64,000 bases of DNA from positions 248,001-312,000 of the forward strand of contig NZ_QQAY01000001.1 of NCBI RefSeq assembly GCF_003350505.1. The letters run 5' to 3'. This DNA is from Falsibacillus pallidus. Its GTDB lineage: Bacteria; Bacillota; Bacilli; Bacillales; DSM-25281. Positions 9,565 through 19,247 of the stretch are shown here, in pieces. The translations under genes and the position numbers were made by a program. The notes beneath the pieces are model-generated. The model did not search any database, had not been told where the DNA came from, and saw nothing but the letters and a program-made list of their open reading frames with translations. Positions within the stretch are counted from its first letter, which is position 1; each line of letters begins with the position of its first letter.

Positions 9565-10008
9565 CAATGCTTCCATCACTTGTTTATCTAATCGGTCTGC
9601 AGCTTTTTTATCATAGGTCTTGTCATATTGCGGTTCAACCGTTATCTTTGAACCATAAAACATGACATCCCTGACATTTGTAATATCCAATTGAACCAAT
9701 GTCAATTTCAATGGGACAGATTCAAGCTTTTCGGCTGCTATGAAGGATTTCCCGCTGATAGAATAAGTCGACTCATTCGCAATCAGCGTAATGACAGCCA
9801 TTGGATTCGCCTTCAAATTTTCGAGAATTCGGGAACGCTGATCTACAGCAAAAAGTATCGTTTCTTCATCTTTTGCATAAATCCAGGAAATGGCACTGAC
9901 GTTCGGCCCTCCTGTTTCATGATCACAAGTGGCAATCATCACAAATCTCTCTTTTTGAAGTTCTTCAAATAGAGCGGGTGTCAATTTAGGCTCCACACGA
10001 TTTGCCAT
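9553..10008 (-). CDS. Pyridoxamine 5'-phosphate oxidase-like flavin-binding protein
   Basis: A 151-residue split-barrel protein of the PPOX-like superfamily. The N-terminal half (FVMIATCDHETGGPNVSAIS) followed by a strand reading ETILFAVDQRS and the RILENLKANPMAVI helix are typical for FMN- or heme-binding members. Substrate is unknown, and nothing suggests true PLP synthesis. The ATG at 10008 lies 7 nt after GGGGAGG. A TTG two codons upstream is too close to that site. It stands alone between ylaJ and ylaI and has no direct B. subtilis neighbour that I recall. Confidence 0.75.
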   Translation of the reverse strand: MANRVEPKLTPALFEELQKERFVMIATCDHETGGPNVSAISWIYAKDEETILFAVDQRSRILENLKANPMAVITLIANESTYSISGKSFIAAEKLESVPLKLTLVQLDITNVRDVMFYGSKITVEPQYDKTYDKKAADRLDKQVMEALKKA

Positions 10009-10105
10009 ACTCAATCCTCCCCTCTTAGATTAATCACATTATACTATATGTAGACAATTGTTATAGCATACCATTCGCAAATTTTTAGATATGCAGGCAT
10101 TCACG

Positions 10106-10114
10106 TGCTATACT
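10106..10114 (+). promoter_or_regulatory. Extended -10 promoter for ylaI
   Basis: TGC-TATACT forms an extended -10 about 34 bp upstream of the ylaI start. No clear -35 is visible at 17 bp. Confidence 0.4.
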
Positions 10115-10147
10115 ATTAAAAGATATTTTAACAAAGGTGGAAATAAT

Positions 10148-10348
10148 ATGCGTGTGAAATGTGTACTTTGTGAGAAAATTGATAATTTGCATGATGATAC
10201 TCTTGAAGCAAAAAGGTTGAGAAACCGTCCAATCCATACTTATATGTGTACAGAATGCACAGAACGGATTACCCACAAAACAAATGAACGCATTGCAACA
10301 GGGAACTTTAAACTCTATAGGCCAAATAAAGTAGCTGAAGATTTTTAA
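10148..10348 (+). CDS. ylaI: YlaI-like zinc-ribbon protein (DUF2197)
   Basis: A 66-residue protein with two CxxC knuckles (CVLC near residue 5 and CTEC near residue 35), which should bind one zinc. Function is unknown. The ATG lies 7 nt after AAGGTGG (10134-10140). Longer in-frame starts lack a ribosome binding site and would overlap the promoter. Its TAA overlaps the ATG of the next gene (TAATG), so the two are probably translationally coupled. Confidence 0.85.
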   Translation: MRVKCVLCEKIDNLHDDTLEAKRLRNRPIHTYMCTECTERITHKTNERIATGNFKLYRPNKVAEDF

Positions 10349-10773
10349 TGCGTAAGAGCAGTGCAGCGATTGGTACAATTAGCGGAGTGTTTTTAGGATT
10401 GTTTCTAAAGCTTGCTCAGGCCTTAACCGGCATCCATTTTTATACTTTGCTGCTCAATATTGATTTTATTCCGATAGCAGGTAAAATGGACTACCCTGAA
10501 TTCATTGAGTTTTTAATCCATTTACTCACTTCTATTTTAATTGTTTGGGTTTATTTAAAACTTCTTTATCGCTTCACATCCTCTTCTTTGAACAAATGGC
10601 TATTAGCTTTCTTGTTAATAATCCCTGCTATACTCCTTTATTTCCCGCTCTCGGCACTAGCTGAGAAACCAGTCCCAACGTGGCATGACTGGCCAGCCAT
10701 CCTGATTTGGTCTGTCGGTCATCTTCTATATGCCGCATTAATGGCGGCTTTGGTCAAAAACGATGCTGCATAA
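10348..10773 (+). CDS. Small four-helix membrane protein, unknown function
   Basis: A 141-residue protein with about four membrane segments (roughly 9-30, 58-80, 86-106, 118-138). The loop after the third helix contains PVPTWHDWP. I do not recognise a family with certainty. It starts in the stop codon of ylaI (TAATG), so the pair is co-transcribed and coupled. A strong terminator follows. Confidence 0.7.
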   Translation: MRKSSAAIGTISGVFLGLFLKLAQALTGIHFYTLLLNIDFIPIAGKMDYPEFIEFLIHLLTSILIVWVYLKLLYRFTSSSLNKWLLAFLLIIPAILLYFPLSALAEKPVPTWHDWPAILIWSVGHLLYAALMAALVKNDAA

Positions 10774-10778
10774 ACACT

Positions 10779-10808
10779 AAAAAAGGAAGCCCGAGGGCTT
10801 CCTTTTTT
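10779..10808. terminator. Bidirectional terminator
   Basis: A 14-bp perfect stem, AAAAAAGGAAGCCC (10779-10792) pairing with 10795-10808. The drawn loop is only 2 bases, so the innermost pairs probably open. Confidence 0.9.
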
Positions 10809-11083
10809 TAAGCATATCTTGCTGGATCATCTTCAATCTGATGAAGCATACAGGAAATCAATTCATAAGGAAAACGTAAGAGCCTGTCCTTCTTATCCTG
10901 CTGAAATTTCACTTCAATGAAGTCTTCCATTTCCTCAATGGACCATTGAGGAATACCGAAATCTTCAATCAGCATCTCAGTGAAAAAATCCAATGTTTCT
11001 TTCGCTGCTGTGTCATCCTGCCGTGATTTCCACACATAATAAATCGTTAAATAATTATAGAAGGCATCTTGGACTGATGGCAA
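10808..11083 (-). CDS. Conserved-looking small acidic protein, unknown
   Basis: A 91-residue soluble protein, helical and rich in Asp/Glu, with no cysteine pair except one late Cys and no membrane segment. It starts with TTG, 8 nt after GGGAGTGA, and no ATG fits better. It follows ylaH on the same strand with a 15-bp gap, so it probably ends the typA-ylaH operon. I cannot name a family. Confidence 0.65.
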   Translation of the reverse strand: MPSVQDAFYNYLTIYYVWKSRQDDTAAKETLDFFTEMLIEDFGIPQWSIEEMEDFIEVKFQQDKKDRLLRFPYELISCMLHQIEDDPARYA

Positions 11084-11098
11084 ACAGCTTCACTCCCA

Positions 11099-11419
11099 TT
11101 ATGAATTCGATTGTTCCGCTTCCATTTTCTTTTGATTATGAAGGCGGATTTTATAAATGATCAATATTAATGCTGCGACGACCAGGCCCTCTCCTACTGG
11201 AAGGAAAATTCCAAGAAAGGTCAAGAGAGTACAGCCTAATATTAAAAATATATAAATAACGACCGATTTTAGAACAGGAAGTTTTAGGGCAAATCCAAGT
11301 TTATAAACTAGGATGGATAGAGCGATAAACGTAATATATAACAGCCACATGCCCAATTCCGGATTTTCATCCACTTTATATAAGGAGGCGAAAAAGGAAA
11401 GGTGTTCGGTTACATTCAC
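11099..11419 (-). CDS. ylaH: YlaH-like membrane protein
   Basis: A 106-residue integral membrane protein with about three hydrophobic segments (22-41, 48-70, 75-93) and a basic, Gln-rich tail. It starts with GTG, 7 nt after AAGGGGG. Position just downstream of typA matches ylaH. The function of the family is unknown. Confidence 0.8.
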   Translation of the reverse strand: MNVTEHLSFFASLYKVDENPELGMWLLYITFIALSILVYKLGFALKLPVLKSVVIYIFLILGCTLLTFLGIFLPVGEGLVVAALILIIYKIRLHNQKKMEAEQSNS

Positions 11420-11437
11420 GTCGGTTCCCCCTTTTAA

Positions 11438-13276
11438 TTAGTTCGTTTCTGCAAGCTTTTTCTTTTTAGCAGCTCTTTCACGTTCATTCTTATCAAGGAT
11501 CTTTTTGCGCAGGCGGATGGATTCTGGAGTAACTTCACAGAACTCATCATCATTTAGATACTCAAGCGCTTCTTCAAGTGTCATGATTCTTGGTTTTTTC
11601 ATTGTAGTAGTTTGATCCTTTGTAGCGGATCGCACGTTTGTTGCTTGTTTCATTTTCGTGATGTTAACCGTCAAATCATTTTCACGTGTATGTTCCCCAA
11701 CGATCATTCCTTCATAAATATCAGTACCAGGCTCAACAAAAATGACCCCACGGTCTTCAACCTGCATAATACCGTATTGAGAAGTCTTTCCAGTTTCCAT
11801 TGAAACCAATACGCCTTGGCGTCTGCCGCCGACTCTTCCGGGCTGCATAGGCTGATAGCTATCGAATGTATGGTTGATGATTCCGTAGCCGCGAGTCAAT
11901 GTCAAGAATTCAGTCGTATAGCCAATCAGTCCACGTGCTGGGACCATGAATATCAGACGGACTTGTCCATTACCATTGTTAATCATATCGACCATTTCGC
12001 CTTTGCGTGTACCCATGGACTCAATGACGCCGCCTGTATACTCTTCAGGTACATCAATTTGAACACGTTCTACCGGTTCACAACGGACACCATCAATGTC
12101 GCGGACAATAACTTCCGGTTTAGAAACTTGAAGCTCAAATCCTTCACGGCGCATGTTTTCGATCAAAATCGATAAGTGAAGCTCACCACGTCCAGAAACG
12201 ACCCATGCATCAGGAGAATCTGTATTTTCAACCTTAAGACTTACATCCGTTTGAAGCTGCGCTTCCAATCTTTCTTCGATTTTACGGGATGTAACGAATT
12301 TTCCTTCACGTCCTGCAAATGGACTGTTATTTACTAAGAATGTCATTTGCAATGTCGGCTCATCAATGCGAAGCACTGGAAGCGGTTCCTGATGTTCCAC
12401 AGGACAAACCGTTTCTCCAACGTTGATATCTTCCATTCCTGATACAGCCACTAAGTCGCCTGCAACTGCTTCTTGAATTTCCAAACGCTTCAATCCGAAG
12501 AATCCAAAGATTTTGGTTACCCTGAATTGTTTAACAGAACCATCAAGCTTCATAAGAGCAACAGATTGCCCTACTTTCATTGTCCCGCGGAATACGCGGC
12601 CAATTCCAATTCTTCCGACATAGTCGTTGTAATCAAGAAGTGCAACCTGGAATTGAAGAGGCTCTTCTTTGTTGTCCACAGGTGCTGGTACATGATCAAC
12701 AATTGCTTCGAATAGAGCTTCCATATTTTCATCCTGCTTATCAGGTGTTGCACTTGCCGTTCCATTGATTCCTGATGCATAGACAACCGGGAACTCAAGT
12801 TGTTCATCGTTTGCATCAAGTTCAATGAATAATTCCAATACTTCATCTACCACTTCTTCAGGACGGGCAAAATCTCGGTCGATTTTGTTTACGACTACGA
12901 TTGGACGAAGGTTTTGCTCTAATGCTTTCTTCAGAACAAAACGGGTCTGCGGCATACATCCTTCGTATGCATCAACAACCAATAGAACACCGTCTACCAT
13001 TTTCATGATACGCTCTACTTCGCCTCCGAAGTCTGCATGTCCCGGTGTATCCATGATATTAATACGATTGTCTTTATATTGAACTGCCGTATTTTTTGCC
13101 AGAATCGTAATTCCGCGCTCTCTCTCCAAATCATTGGAATCCATTGCGCGCTCTTCCACATGCTCATTTGAACGGAACGTCCCAGATTGCTTAAGCAACT
13201 GGTCGACGAGTGTCGTTTTTCCATGGTCAACGTGGGCGATGATGGCAATATTACGGATGTCTTCTCTAATTTTCAA
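11438..13276 (-). CDS. typA: Ribosome-associated GTPase TypA/BipA
   Basis: Translational GTPase that binds the ribosome and aids large-subunit assembly and stress or cold growth. The 612 residues show the G1 loop AHVDHGKTT (14-22), the G2 region RGITI, G3 [11 protein letters not shown] and G4 NKIDR, followed by the EF-G-like domains and the BipA C-terminal domain. The start is TTG after AGGAGTGA. The gene is divergent from ylaF and probably leads an operon with ylaH. Confidence 0.96.
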   Translation of the reverse strand: MKIREDIRNIAIIAHVDHGKTTLVDQLLKQSGTFRSNEHVEERAMDSNDLERERGITILAKNTAVQYKDNRINIMDTPGHADFGGEVERIMKMVDGVLLVVDAYEGCMPQTRFVLKKALEQNLRPIVVVNKIDRDFARPEEVVDEVLELFIELDANDEQLEFPVVYASGINGTASATPDKQDENMEALFEAIVDHVPAPVDNKEEPLQFQVALLDYNDYVGRIGIGRVFRGTMKVGQSVALMKLDGSVKQFRVTKIFGFFGLKRLEIQEAVAGDLVAVSGMEDINVGETVCPVEHQEPLPVLRIDEPTLQMTFLVNNSPFAGREGKFVTSRKIEERLEAQLQTDVSLKVENTDSPDAWVVSGRGELHLSILIENMRREGFELQVSKPEVIVRDIDGVRCEPVERVQIDVPEEYTGGVIESMGTRKGEMVDMINNGNGQVRLIFMVPARGLIGYTTEFLTLTRGYGIINHTFDSYQPMQPGRVGGRRQGVLVSMETGKTSQYGIMQVEDRGVIFVEPGTDIYEGMIVGEHTRENDLTVNITKMKQATNVRSATKDQTTTMKKPRIMTLEEALEYLNDDEFCEVTPESIRLRKKILDKNERERAAKKKKLAETN

Positions 13277-13324
13277 GTATGTTCACTCCTGCCTTTTTGC
13301 TTCCATTGTTTCTTTAACTGTACC

Positions 13325-13352
13325 ATTATATCATAGTAACTAGAAATGTCTA
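13325..13352 (-). promoter_or_regulatory. SigA promoter for typA
   Basis: On the minus strand, TAGACA (13347-13352), a 16-bp spacer and a perfect TATAAT (13325-13330) with an extended TG. Confidence 0.55.
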
Positions 13353-13392
13353 ATGAGTTTATGTACAATAAAGGGCATAGGAGGCGAAACAT

Positions 13393-13578
13393 ATGAAAGA
13401 TATCAAATGGATTTTTGTCCTTTACGCAATACTTGCAGCCACCTCCATTATGGGAATCGGGGTTGCCATAGGTGAGAGAAGCATCCTCGGCATCCTGGGA
13501 TGTATAGTTCTCCTTATCTTGATAATGGGAATGGGCTTTAAAAAGAAAAAGCAAATGAGAGAAGAAGGAAAACTGTAA
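13393..13578 (+). CDS. ylaF: YlaF-like small membrane protein
   Basis: A 61-residue protein with two hydrophobic helices (5-26 and 30-47) and a Lys/Glu-rich tail starting KKKKQ. The ATG follows AGGAGGCGAAAC. Divergent placement next to typA matches ylaF. Function unknown. Confidence 0.8.
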   Translation: MKDIKWIFVLYAILAATSIMGIGVAIGERSILGILGCIVLLILIMGMGFKKKKQMREEGKL

Positions 13579-13616
13579 ATATCAATATTCTTTAAACAAA
13601 CTGTCTTAGAACAATG

Positions 13617-13647
13617 AAGAACGGCCTCTGCATGCGAGGCCGTTCTT
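13617..13647. terminator. Bidirectional terminator after ylaF
   Basis: A 12-bp perfect stem (13617-13628 with 13636-13647), GC-rich with a T-run. Confidence 0.9.
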
Positions 13648-13649
13648 TT

Positions 13650-14123
13650 TTATAAGGGCCTTGCCATAACCATGAACTGCCCTTTTTGATTAGATTCAAC
13701 TTTCAATTGTTCGAAAAGACATTTGTTCAAGAAATCTATCCAACTATACTGCTGAATAGGCACCCCGGCAAACAGTGCTTTATGGCCGGATCTTTTCATT
13801 TCTTCACCGAGGGCATCTATGATTCCCCTTCCCAACCTGTTGTTTCGATAGGCTGGACTGGTGACGATAGTTCCGAGCCATGGTTTTTGGTTGGAAGGAG
13901 CAGAGCACATATGATAAGTCAGACCAATTGCTTCTTCGTTTTCGATGTTTTCCCAGATTCTCCATTCTCCCTCAAGCGAACGGTAGTATTCAAAAAAGGA
14001 ATTCACATCTGTAAATCCTGAAAGTTCTTCTTTGAGCCAGTTATCCTCACATTTAGTCCACTGCTCTAAAAGGAGAACATCTTCCGTACCGACAGAACGG
14101 GATATCAGCTCATTTTTTTTCAT
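13650..14123 (-). CDS. GNAT-family N-acetyltransferase
   Basis: A 157-residue acetyltransferase-like protein. The acetyl-CoA loop is seen as RNNRLGRGIIDAL preceded by the strand GTIVTSPAY, near residues 90-110. Substrate unknown. The chosen ATG (14123) lies inside the 3' end of suhB, giving a 14-nt overlap and probable translational coupling. An upstream in-frame start would overlap suhB much further without a ribosome binding site. Confidence 0.75.
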   Translation of the reverse strand: MKKNELISRSVGTEDVLLLEQWTKCEDNWLKEELSGFTDVNSFFEYYRSLEGEWRIWENIENEEAIGLTYHMCSAPSNQKPWLGTIVTSPAYRNNRLGRGIIDALGEEMKRSGHKALFAGVPIQQYSWIDFLNKCLFEQLKVESNQKGQFMVMARPL

Positions 14124-14910
14124 TGAGCAGATATTTATGTAGGATTTCTTCGTGAAGGCCGGGCTTGCAGGCAAATACCGGAGACGGGTTGATTAAATCT
14201 AATTCTTCCCCTTCCAGGTTGGTTACTTTGCCGCCTAATTCCTCTACAATCACTTTGCCTCCAGCGTAGTCCCATGGTGAAAGCCGCATCGTAATATATG
14301 CATCAAGCCTGCCTGTGGCAACATAGGCGAGTTCAAGCGCTGCCGAACCATAAGAGCGTGTTCCCCTCACATCTTTTACAAGCGGCGTCAATGTTTGATG
14401 GTCAATACGTTTATTAGGTGTGACCCACGTAGCATTCAGTGAGACGATCGCTTTGGAAACAGGAGTCTTTTCCAATTTCGGGATGGCTGCATCATTTAAA
14501 AATGCCCCAGAACCGGCTTCAGCGTGATAGAGTTCATCCAGGACCACATCGTAGATATATCCCAGCTTCCCTTTTCCATTTTTGTAGACACCGATAGAAA
14601 TGGCAAAATTACGCTGTTGATGGATAAAATTCATCGTACCGTCTATTGGATCGATAATCCAGACGATTCCATCCAGCGTTTCAATTTCATCGCCAAAACC
14701 CTCTTCGCCAAACACCCTATGATCGGGATAGGAGTTCTTGATTTGTTGAATGAAGTACTGCTCGGTTTCTTTATCGATGTTAGTCACTAAATCGTTTGGA
14801 TTTGATTTAGTCGTAACACTTAATTTGTTTTCAAATGAGGCCTTGATGCTTTCTCCAGCCTCTTTCAGCCATTTCTTTGCATTTGCATCGATTTCTTTCC
14901 ATTGGCTCAT
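14110..14910 (-). CDS. suhB: Inositol monophosphatase family protein (SuhB/YktC)
   Basis: Magnesium-dependent phosphatase of the inositol monophosphatase fold. The 266 residues contain the metal-binding GEEGFGDE (near 71-78) and DPIDGTMNF (near 92-100) motifs and the C-terminal SPWDYAGGKVIVEE motif. The B. subtilis homologue YktC hydrolyses inositol phosphate and some related sugar phosphates. ATG after GGGGGAGAACC. It is followed by an overlapping acetyltransferase gene. Confidence 0.92.
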   Translation of the reverse strand: MSQWKEIDANAKKWLKEAGESIKASFENKLSVTTKSNPNDLVTNIDKETEQYFIQQIKNSYPDHRVFGEEGFGDEIETLDGIVWIIDPIDGTMNFIHQQRNFAISIGVYKNGKGKLGYIYDVVLDELYHAEAGSGAFLNDAAIPKLEKTPVSKAIVSLNATWVTPNKRIDHQTLTPLVKDVRGTRSYGSAALELAYVATGRLDAYITMRLSPWDYAGGKVIVEELGGKVTNLEGEELDLINPSPVFACKPGLHEEILHKYLLNEKK

Positions 14911-15021
14911 TGGTTCTCCCCCTTAGCATAATGGGATATCATTATGAATTATCTTTCACAATAAAGGAAACAGCTTGTCTATTCAAGTTTTTGGTCCTGC
15001 CCCATTACCTTTCCCAAACAC

Positions 15022-15063
15022 ATAGAAACGGATTCCTTCATTGCTAACGGAATCCGTTTCTAT
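15022..15063 (-). terminator. 15-bp inverted repeat downstream of ykzI
   Basis: ATAGAAACGGATTCC (15022-15036) pairs perfectly with 15049-15063. The tail on the minus strand is only moderately T-rich, so it is a weak terminator or a stable RNA end. Confidence 0.55.
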
Positions 15064-15122
15064 GCTATATAATAGCGATTATTCATTTCTCTGCAATTTC
15101 CTTTCAATAAACAAGTCATATA

Positions 15123-15317
15123 TTATAGCGCTTTTAATCTCAACAGTTCTTCACGTATCTTTTCGAGCTTTTTCTTTGAATTATTTTGTATATCTTCATT
15201 TTTCTCTTGAATTGCTTCGAAAAGCACCGCTAATTCATAATCCATTTCCATTCGAAGTACTGCCAATCTTTGCTGGTCGAAATCTTTCTTTCTGGAAGAA
15301 TTCATTACTTGTTTCAT
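15123..15317 (-). CDS. ykzI: YkzI-like small coiled-coil protein
   Basis: A 64-residue highly charged protein predicted to be a single long helix or coiled coil (Lys/Glu-rich, ending KLEKIREELLRLKAL). The start ATG follows GGTGGAGA. An upstream TTG would overlap that site. Length and position between suhB and yktB agree with ykzI. Function unknown. Confidence 0.72.
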   Translation of the reverse strand: MKQVMNSSRKKDFDQQRLAVLRMEMDYELAVLFEAIQEKNEDIQNNSKKKLEKIREELLRLKAL

Positions 15318-15481
15318 ACTTATCTCCACCCCTTCCAAGGTTATCTTATAATTTCTTAATTTTCAGATATTATTTAATGCTATAGTATGTTGAACCCACT
15401 CAACCTGCAACTAAATTGTGCTCAAACCTATATGTCTTTTTCGACATCCTGAAGCTGATTTTTTTGATCATAATCCCTTTG

Positions 15482-15490
15482 TGGTACAAT
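15482..15490 (+). promoter_or_regulatory. Extended -10 promoter for yktB
   Basis: TGG-TACAAT lies 43 bp upstream of the yktB start. A TTGATC at 15464-15469 would give a short 15-bp spacer. Confidence 0.4.
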
Positions 15491-15532
15491 AAGAAAACAA
15501 TCTTAGTAAACAATCGACAAGGAGGTGCTGGT

Positions 15533-16153
15533 ATGAAATTCACTGGATTCACCAATGATGATTTTAATGTCTTTAATATAGATGGGCTTGAACCCAGAAT
15601 GGAAGCTCTGATCGAGACCATAAGGCCAAAGTTAGAAGCTTTAGGCAATTATTTTGCACCTGCTCTAAGTGCTATGACCGGGGATGAAATGTTTCCTCAT
15701 GTTGCCAAACATGCAAGGCGTACCATCAATCCTCCAAAGGATACTTGGGTGGCGATTGCCAACAATAAACGAGGGTATAAGAAACATCCCCATTTCCAAA
15801 TAGGTCTTTGGGGCACCCACATTTTTGTCTGGTTTGCAGTTATCTATGAAGCACCGGACAAAGGGGCAATTGGTGAGAAATTCGCCAGGAACCTTAACAA
15901 GATCTACAAGGATATCCCGGATTATTTCGTTTGGTCCACTGACCATATGAAGCCTGATTCAGCCTCTATGAATGAAATGTCCAAAAAAGATTTACAAGAC
16001 CTTTTTCAAAGAGTGCAAGATGTAAAAAAAGCTGAATTATTATGTGGAATCCGGATTCCCAAAGAACAAGCCATCCAAATGGATGCTGAGGATTTCCTTC
16101 AGGCTGTTCAAGATGCGTTTGTACATTTAGTACCCCTCTATCGCTTAGCATAA
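15533..16153 (+). CDS. yktB: YktB, DUF1054/UPF0637 protein
   Basis: A 206-residue soluble protein of the YktB family, whose structure is known but not its function. It opens [12 protein letters not shown] and contains the conserved [15 protein letters not shown] and [14 protein letters not shown] segments. The ATG at 15533 follows AAGGAGGTG (15519-15527). A longer reading to 15416 would cross the promoter. It is divergent from ykzI. Confidence 0.88.
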   Translation: MKFTGFTNDDFNVFNIDGLEPRMEALIETIRPKLEALGNYFAPALSAMTGDEMFPHVAKHARRTINPPKDTWVAIANNKRGYKKHPHFQIGLWGTHIFVWFAVIYEAPDKGAIGEKFARNLNKIYKDIPDYFVWSTDHMKPDSASMNEMSKKDLQDLFQRVQDVKKAELLCGIRIPKEQAIQMDAEDFLQAVQDAFVHLVPLYRLA

Positions 16154-16187
16154 ACATCTCTGAGAGCGTACAATCATTGTCCAAAAA

Positions 16188-16250
16188 TAAAAAACCGTTC
16201 CCTCCAAATAAAAGCATTTAAATGCTTTTATTGCAGGAAACGGTTTTTTT
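16188..16250. terminator. Bidirectional terminator yktB/yktA
   Basis: A long two-tier hairpin. The outer arms AAAACCGTT and AACGGTTTT enclose a 26-bp perfect palindrome (16207-16232). Confidence 0.85.
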
Positions 16251-16521
16251 ACATTCTTATTAATGTGCCATCTTCGTGCTCTTTTGCTTTTTTCACCGCA
16301 TGATAGGATGAATAGCCGCTGGATTGTTCAAATTCCTTAAAAATGGTCTTCTCTTCAGCCATACTCGGTACTATTTCCTTGAATCGTCTATAAGAACTCA
16401 TCAAAGCTTCTCTTTTAATTCCTTTTTCATATGCATTTTCAATCGACTCAAAGAACTTCACGACATCGATTATCTCATCTGTCGACCAGTCATAAGAAAA
16501 GGGATATTGATATTCCTTCAT
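16249..16521 (-). CDS. yktA: YktA, UPF0223 family protein
   Basis: A 90-residue helical protein starting [17 protein letters not shown], a conserved opening for the UPF0223 family. Function unknown. The ATG follows AGAAGGTG. It lies 26 bp downstream of the nitronate monooxygenase-like gene and is probably co-transcribed with it. Confidence 0.88.
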   Translation of the reverse strand: MKEYQYPFSYDWSTDEIIDVVKFFESIENAYEKGIKREALMSSYRRFKEIVPSMAEEKTIFKEFEQSSGYSSYHAVKKAKEHEDGTLIRM

Positions 16522-16547
16522 ATTGACACCTTCTTTACATTTATCAA

Positions 16548-17507
16548 TTATTCTGTCCAATTCTTCCGTATTGTTTCTGCTTGAGAGATGATTCTATCCA
16601 TCAATTCAGAAACAGATGGACTGTCATGAATCATGCCCATCACCTGGCCGGCCCAAGCAAAACCTTCATCCATCATTCCTTCATGAATGAACTTTTGATT
16701 GGCTTTCCCGCTTATATAATCCTTCAGCGCTTCATATGTACCTGCCGTTCTCTCCAACTCCAGAATCTTATCAGTCCAAGCATTGGAAATGGCCCTGGCT
16801 GGAGATCCAAGTGTCCGCTTGATGATTACAGTATCATTTTCCGATCCTTGTATCAATTTATTCTTATATTCATCTGAGGCATGTACGCATTCCTTTGTGG
16901 CAATAAACCTGGTCCCCATCTCGATGCCTTCTGCTCCAAGCGCCAGCGCTGCCATCAAACCACGTCCATCACCGATGCCTCCGGATGCAATTACAGGGAT
17001 ATTGACCGCATCTACAACTTGTGGGATCAGGACAAAGGTTCCTGTATCGTTTTTCCCAAGATGTCCCCCTCCTTCTTGCCCCACTACCATTACTGCATCG
17101 GCTCCAAGCTCCTCTGCTTTGATTGCCTGACGTTTGGCTGCCACTAATACAAGCTTTTTGACATCCACCCCTTTCAGCATATCAAAGATAGGCGCCGGGT
17201 TCCCTCCTGTCATAGAAATGACGGGCGCCTGTTCATCTAATGCAGCTTCTAAATAATGGGAGAATGGCCTGCCATGCTGCCCTATTGCAAAGTTGACCCC
17301 AAATGGTTTATCGGTGAGCTGTTTTAATCTGTTAATTTCTTCCCTTAACGCTTCAGGTGAATCCAGCGACATAGCCGTTATTTGACCAAGTCCCCCTGCA
17401 TTTGATACAGCTGCTGCAAGATCCGAATATGCTAAGTATGCAAGTCCACCTTGTATGATGGGATATTTAATATTTAAAAGATCAGTAACCCTCGTTTTCC
17501 ACTTCAT
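16548..17507 (-). CDS. Nitronate monooxygenase / FabK-like flavoenzyme
   Basis: A 319-residue FMN-dependent TIM barrel of the 2-nitropropane dioxygenase/FabK family. It shows the N-terminal [12 protein letters not shown], the [17 protein letters not shown] loop with the conserved catalytic-type His, and the phosphate-binding [17 protein letters not shown] followed by EMGTRF. It could be a nitronate detoxifying enzyme or an enoyl-ACP reductase II, and sequence reading cannot decide. The ATG at 17507 follows an AGAGGA site. It sits upstream of yktA and divergent from speA. Confidence 0.85.
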   Translation of the reverse strand: MKWKTRVTDLLNIKYPIIQGGLAYLAYSDLAAAVSNAGGLGQITAMSLDSPEALREEINRLKQLTDKPFGVNFAIGQHGRPFSHYLEAALDEQAPVISMTGGNPAPIFDMLKGVDVKKLVLVAAKRQAIKAEELGADAVMVVGQEGGGHLGKNDTGTFVLIPQVVDAVNIPVIASGGIGDGRGLMAALALGAEGIEMGTRFIATKECVHASDEYKNKLIQGSENDTVIIKRTLGSPARAISNAWTDKILELERTAGTYEALKDYISGKANQKFIHEGMMDEGFAWAGQVMGMIHDSPSVSELMDRIISQAETIRKNWTE

Positions 17508-17682
17508 ATCCTCTTCCCCTTTTAAGTGAAATTTCCATTGAAGCATTAGTCAAATATCTCTATGCAAACCAATGGATAAGTGCTATAATTCATTTGTTTT
17601 ATGTAAAGATGAACATTATTTGAGCATTAATGCATGAGATAAATGAGCAAGTCTATATTTTAAAAAAGAGGTGTAGTATGAA

Positions 17683-19152
17683 TTGTCACAGTTTGAAACC
17701 CCCTTATTTACAGGATTATTAGAACATGCTATGAAAAACCCTGTCCAGTTCCATATTCCAGGGCATAAAAAAGGAAATGGAATGGATCCCAAGTTCCGCG
17801 AATTCATCGGTGATAATGCATTATCCATTGACTTAATCAATATTGGTCCACTGGATGACCTGCATCAGCCTAAAGGGATGATAAAGAAAGCCCAGGACCT
17901 TGCAGCTGAAGCATTCGGAGCGGATCACACTTTCTTCTCCGTCCAAGGCACAAGCGGAGCAATCATGACAATGGTAATGGCTGTGTGCGGACCTGGAGAT
18001 AAAATTATTGTACCACGAAATGTTCATAAATCTGTTATGTCAGCTATTGTTTTTTCAGGAGCGACACCTGTATTCATCCATCCTGATATTGACCCGGAAT
18101 TGGGCATTTCACATGGCATTACAACGGATTCAGTAGCGAAAGCACTGCAGCAGCACCCTGATGCAAAAGGAGTCCTGGTTATCAATCCAACTTACTTCGG
18201 CATCTCTGCCGATCTGAAAAAAATAGTGGAAATGGCACACTCCTACGATATTCCCGTACTTGTAGACGAAGCCCATGGAGTCCATATCCATTTCCATGAT
18301 GACCTTCCATTATCGGCTATGCAGGCGGGGGCAGATATGGCTGCGACTAGTGTCCATAAGCTTGGCGGCTCACTGACGCAAAGCTCGATCCTTAACGTAA
18401 AAGATGGGCTGGTTTCAGCGCAAAGGGTGCAGACAATTTTAAGTATGATGACTACTACCTCTACATCATACCTTTTACTCGCTTCCTTGGATGCTGCGAG
18501 AATGCGTTTGGCGACTGAAGGACGCGAATTGATCGATGGAGCCATCCAATTGGCCGAGTCCATTCGTGATCGCATCAATAAGCTGGATCGGGTCTATTGT
18601 GTCGGGAAAGAGATCCTTGGCACAAAAGCAACATTCGATTATGATCCAACAAAATTGATCATTTCTGTCAAAGGCCTTGGCATCACGGGATATGATGCTG
18701 AAAAATGGCTGAGAGAGGCCTATAATATAGAAGTTGAAATGTCAGACCTATATAACATCCTTTGCATTGTCACTCCAGGGGATACAGAACAAGAAGCAAA
18801 TATTCTTGTTAATGCTATAGAAGAGCTTTCACAAACGGCAGGAGAAATTCCCCATGATAATCATGCCATTGTGATGCTGCCTAACATTCCTGTATTGGCA
18901 GTGACGCCAAGGGATGCCTTCTATGCAGAAACTGAGGTCGTCCCTATTAAGGAATCTGTGGGGCGGACAATTGCTGAATTTATCATGGTCTATCCTCCGG
19001 GTATTCCAATCTTCATTCCTGGGGAAATCATTACAGAAGAAAACCTTGCCTATATCGAAAAAAATGTTGAAGCCGGCCTTCCGGTTCAAGGACCTGAGGA
19101 TTTCGAACTGAAAAATCTAAGGGTTATAAAAGAATATAAGGCAATAAAATGA
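17683..19152 (+). CDS. speA: Arginine decarboxylase (PLP, fold type I)
   Basis: Makes agmatine from arginine for polyamine synthesis. The 489 residues are typical of the Orn/Lys/Arg decarboxylase class-I family: VQFHIPGHKKG near 21-31, VDEAHG (194-199), and the PLP lysine K226 in SVHKLGG. Length matches B. subtilis SpeA. The start is TTG, 9 nt after GAGGTG (17668-17673). An ATG at 17678 is out of frame and reads only about 14 codons. It faces the SR1 gene across a shared terminator, the same neighbour as in B. subtilis. Confidence 0.93.
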   Translation: MSQFETPLFTGLLEHAMKNPVQFHIPGHKKGNGMDPKFREFIGDNALSIDLINIGPLDDLHQPKGMIKKAQDLAAEAFGADHTFFSVQGTSGAIMTMVMAVCGPGDKIIVPRNVHKSVMSAIVFSGATPVFIHPDIDPELGISHGITTDSVAKALQQHPDAKGVLVINPTYFGISADLKKIVEMAHSYDIPVLVDEAHGVHIHFHDDLPLSAMQAGADMAATSVHKLGGSLTQSSILNVKDGLVSAQRVQTILSMMTTTSTSYLLLASLDAARMRLATEGRELIDGAIQLAESIRDRINKLDRVYCVGKEILGTKATFDYDPTKLIISVKGLGITGYDAEKWLREAYNIEVEMSDLYNILCIVTPGDTEQEANILVNAIEELSQTAGEIPHDNHAIVMLPNIPVLAVTPRDAFYAETEVVPIKESVGRTIAEFIMVYPPGIPIFIPGEIITEENLAYIEKNVEAGLPVQGPEDFELKNLRVIKEYKAIK

Positions 19153-19209
19153 AAAAAATAAAGATGGCTTTTGCTAACGGTCTCCCATCCGTCAGCAAAG
19201 CCATCTTTT
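19153..19209. terminator. Shared terminator of speA and SR1
   Basis: An imperfect stem of about 19 bp (19161-19180 with 19189-19207) with T-runs on both sides. It can end speA on the plus strand and the SR1 RNA on the minus strand. Confidence 0.85.
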
Positions 19210-19247
19210 TATCTATGTCCCACAATATACCCCTATATGTGAAAACG

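Noticed and set aside
15358-15372. CodY-like box near ykzI/yktB
   Set aside because: AATTTTCAGATATTA matches 12 of 15 positions, but such AT-rich matches are common by chance and no regulation is expected there.
15041-15385. 114-codon reading opposite ykzI
   Set aside because: Antisense to a gene with a good ribosome binding site; hydrophobic Phe/Leu-rich composition typical of the reverse of Lys/Glu-rich coding sequence.
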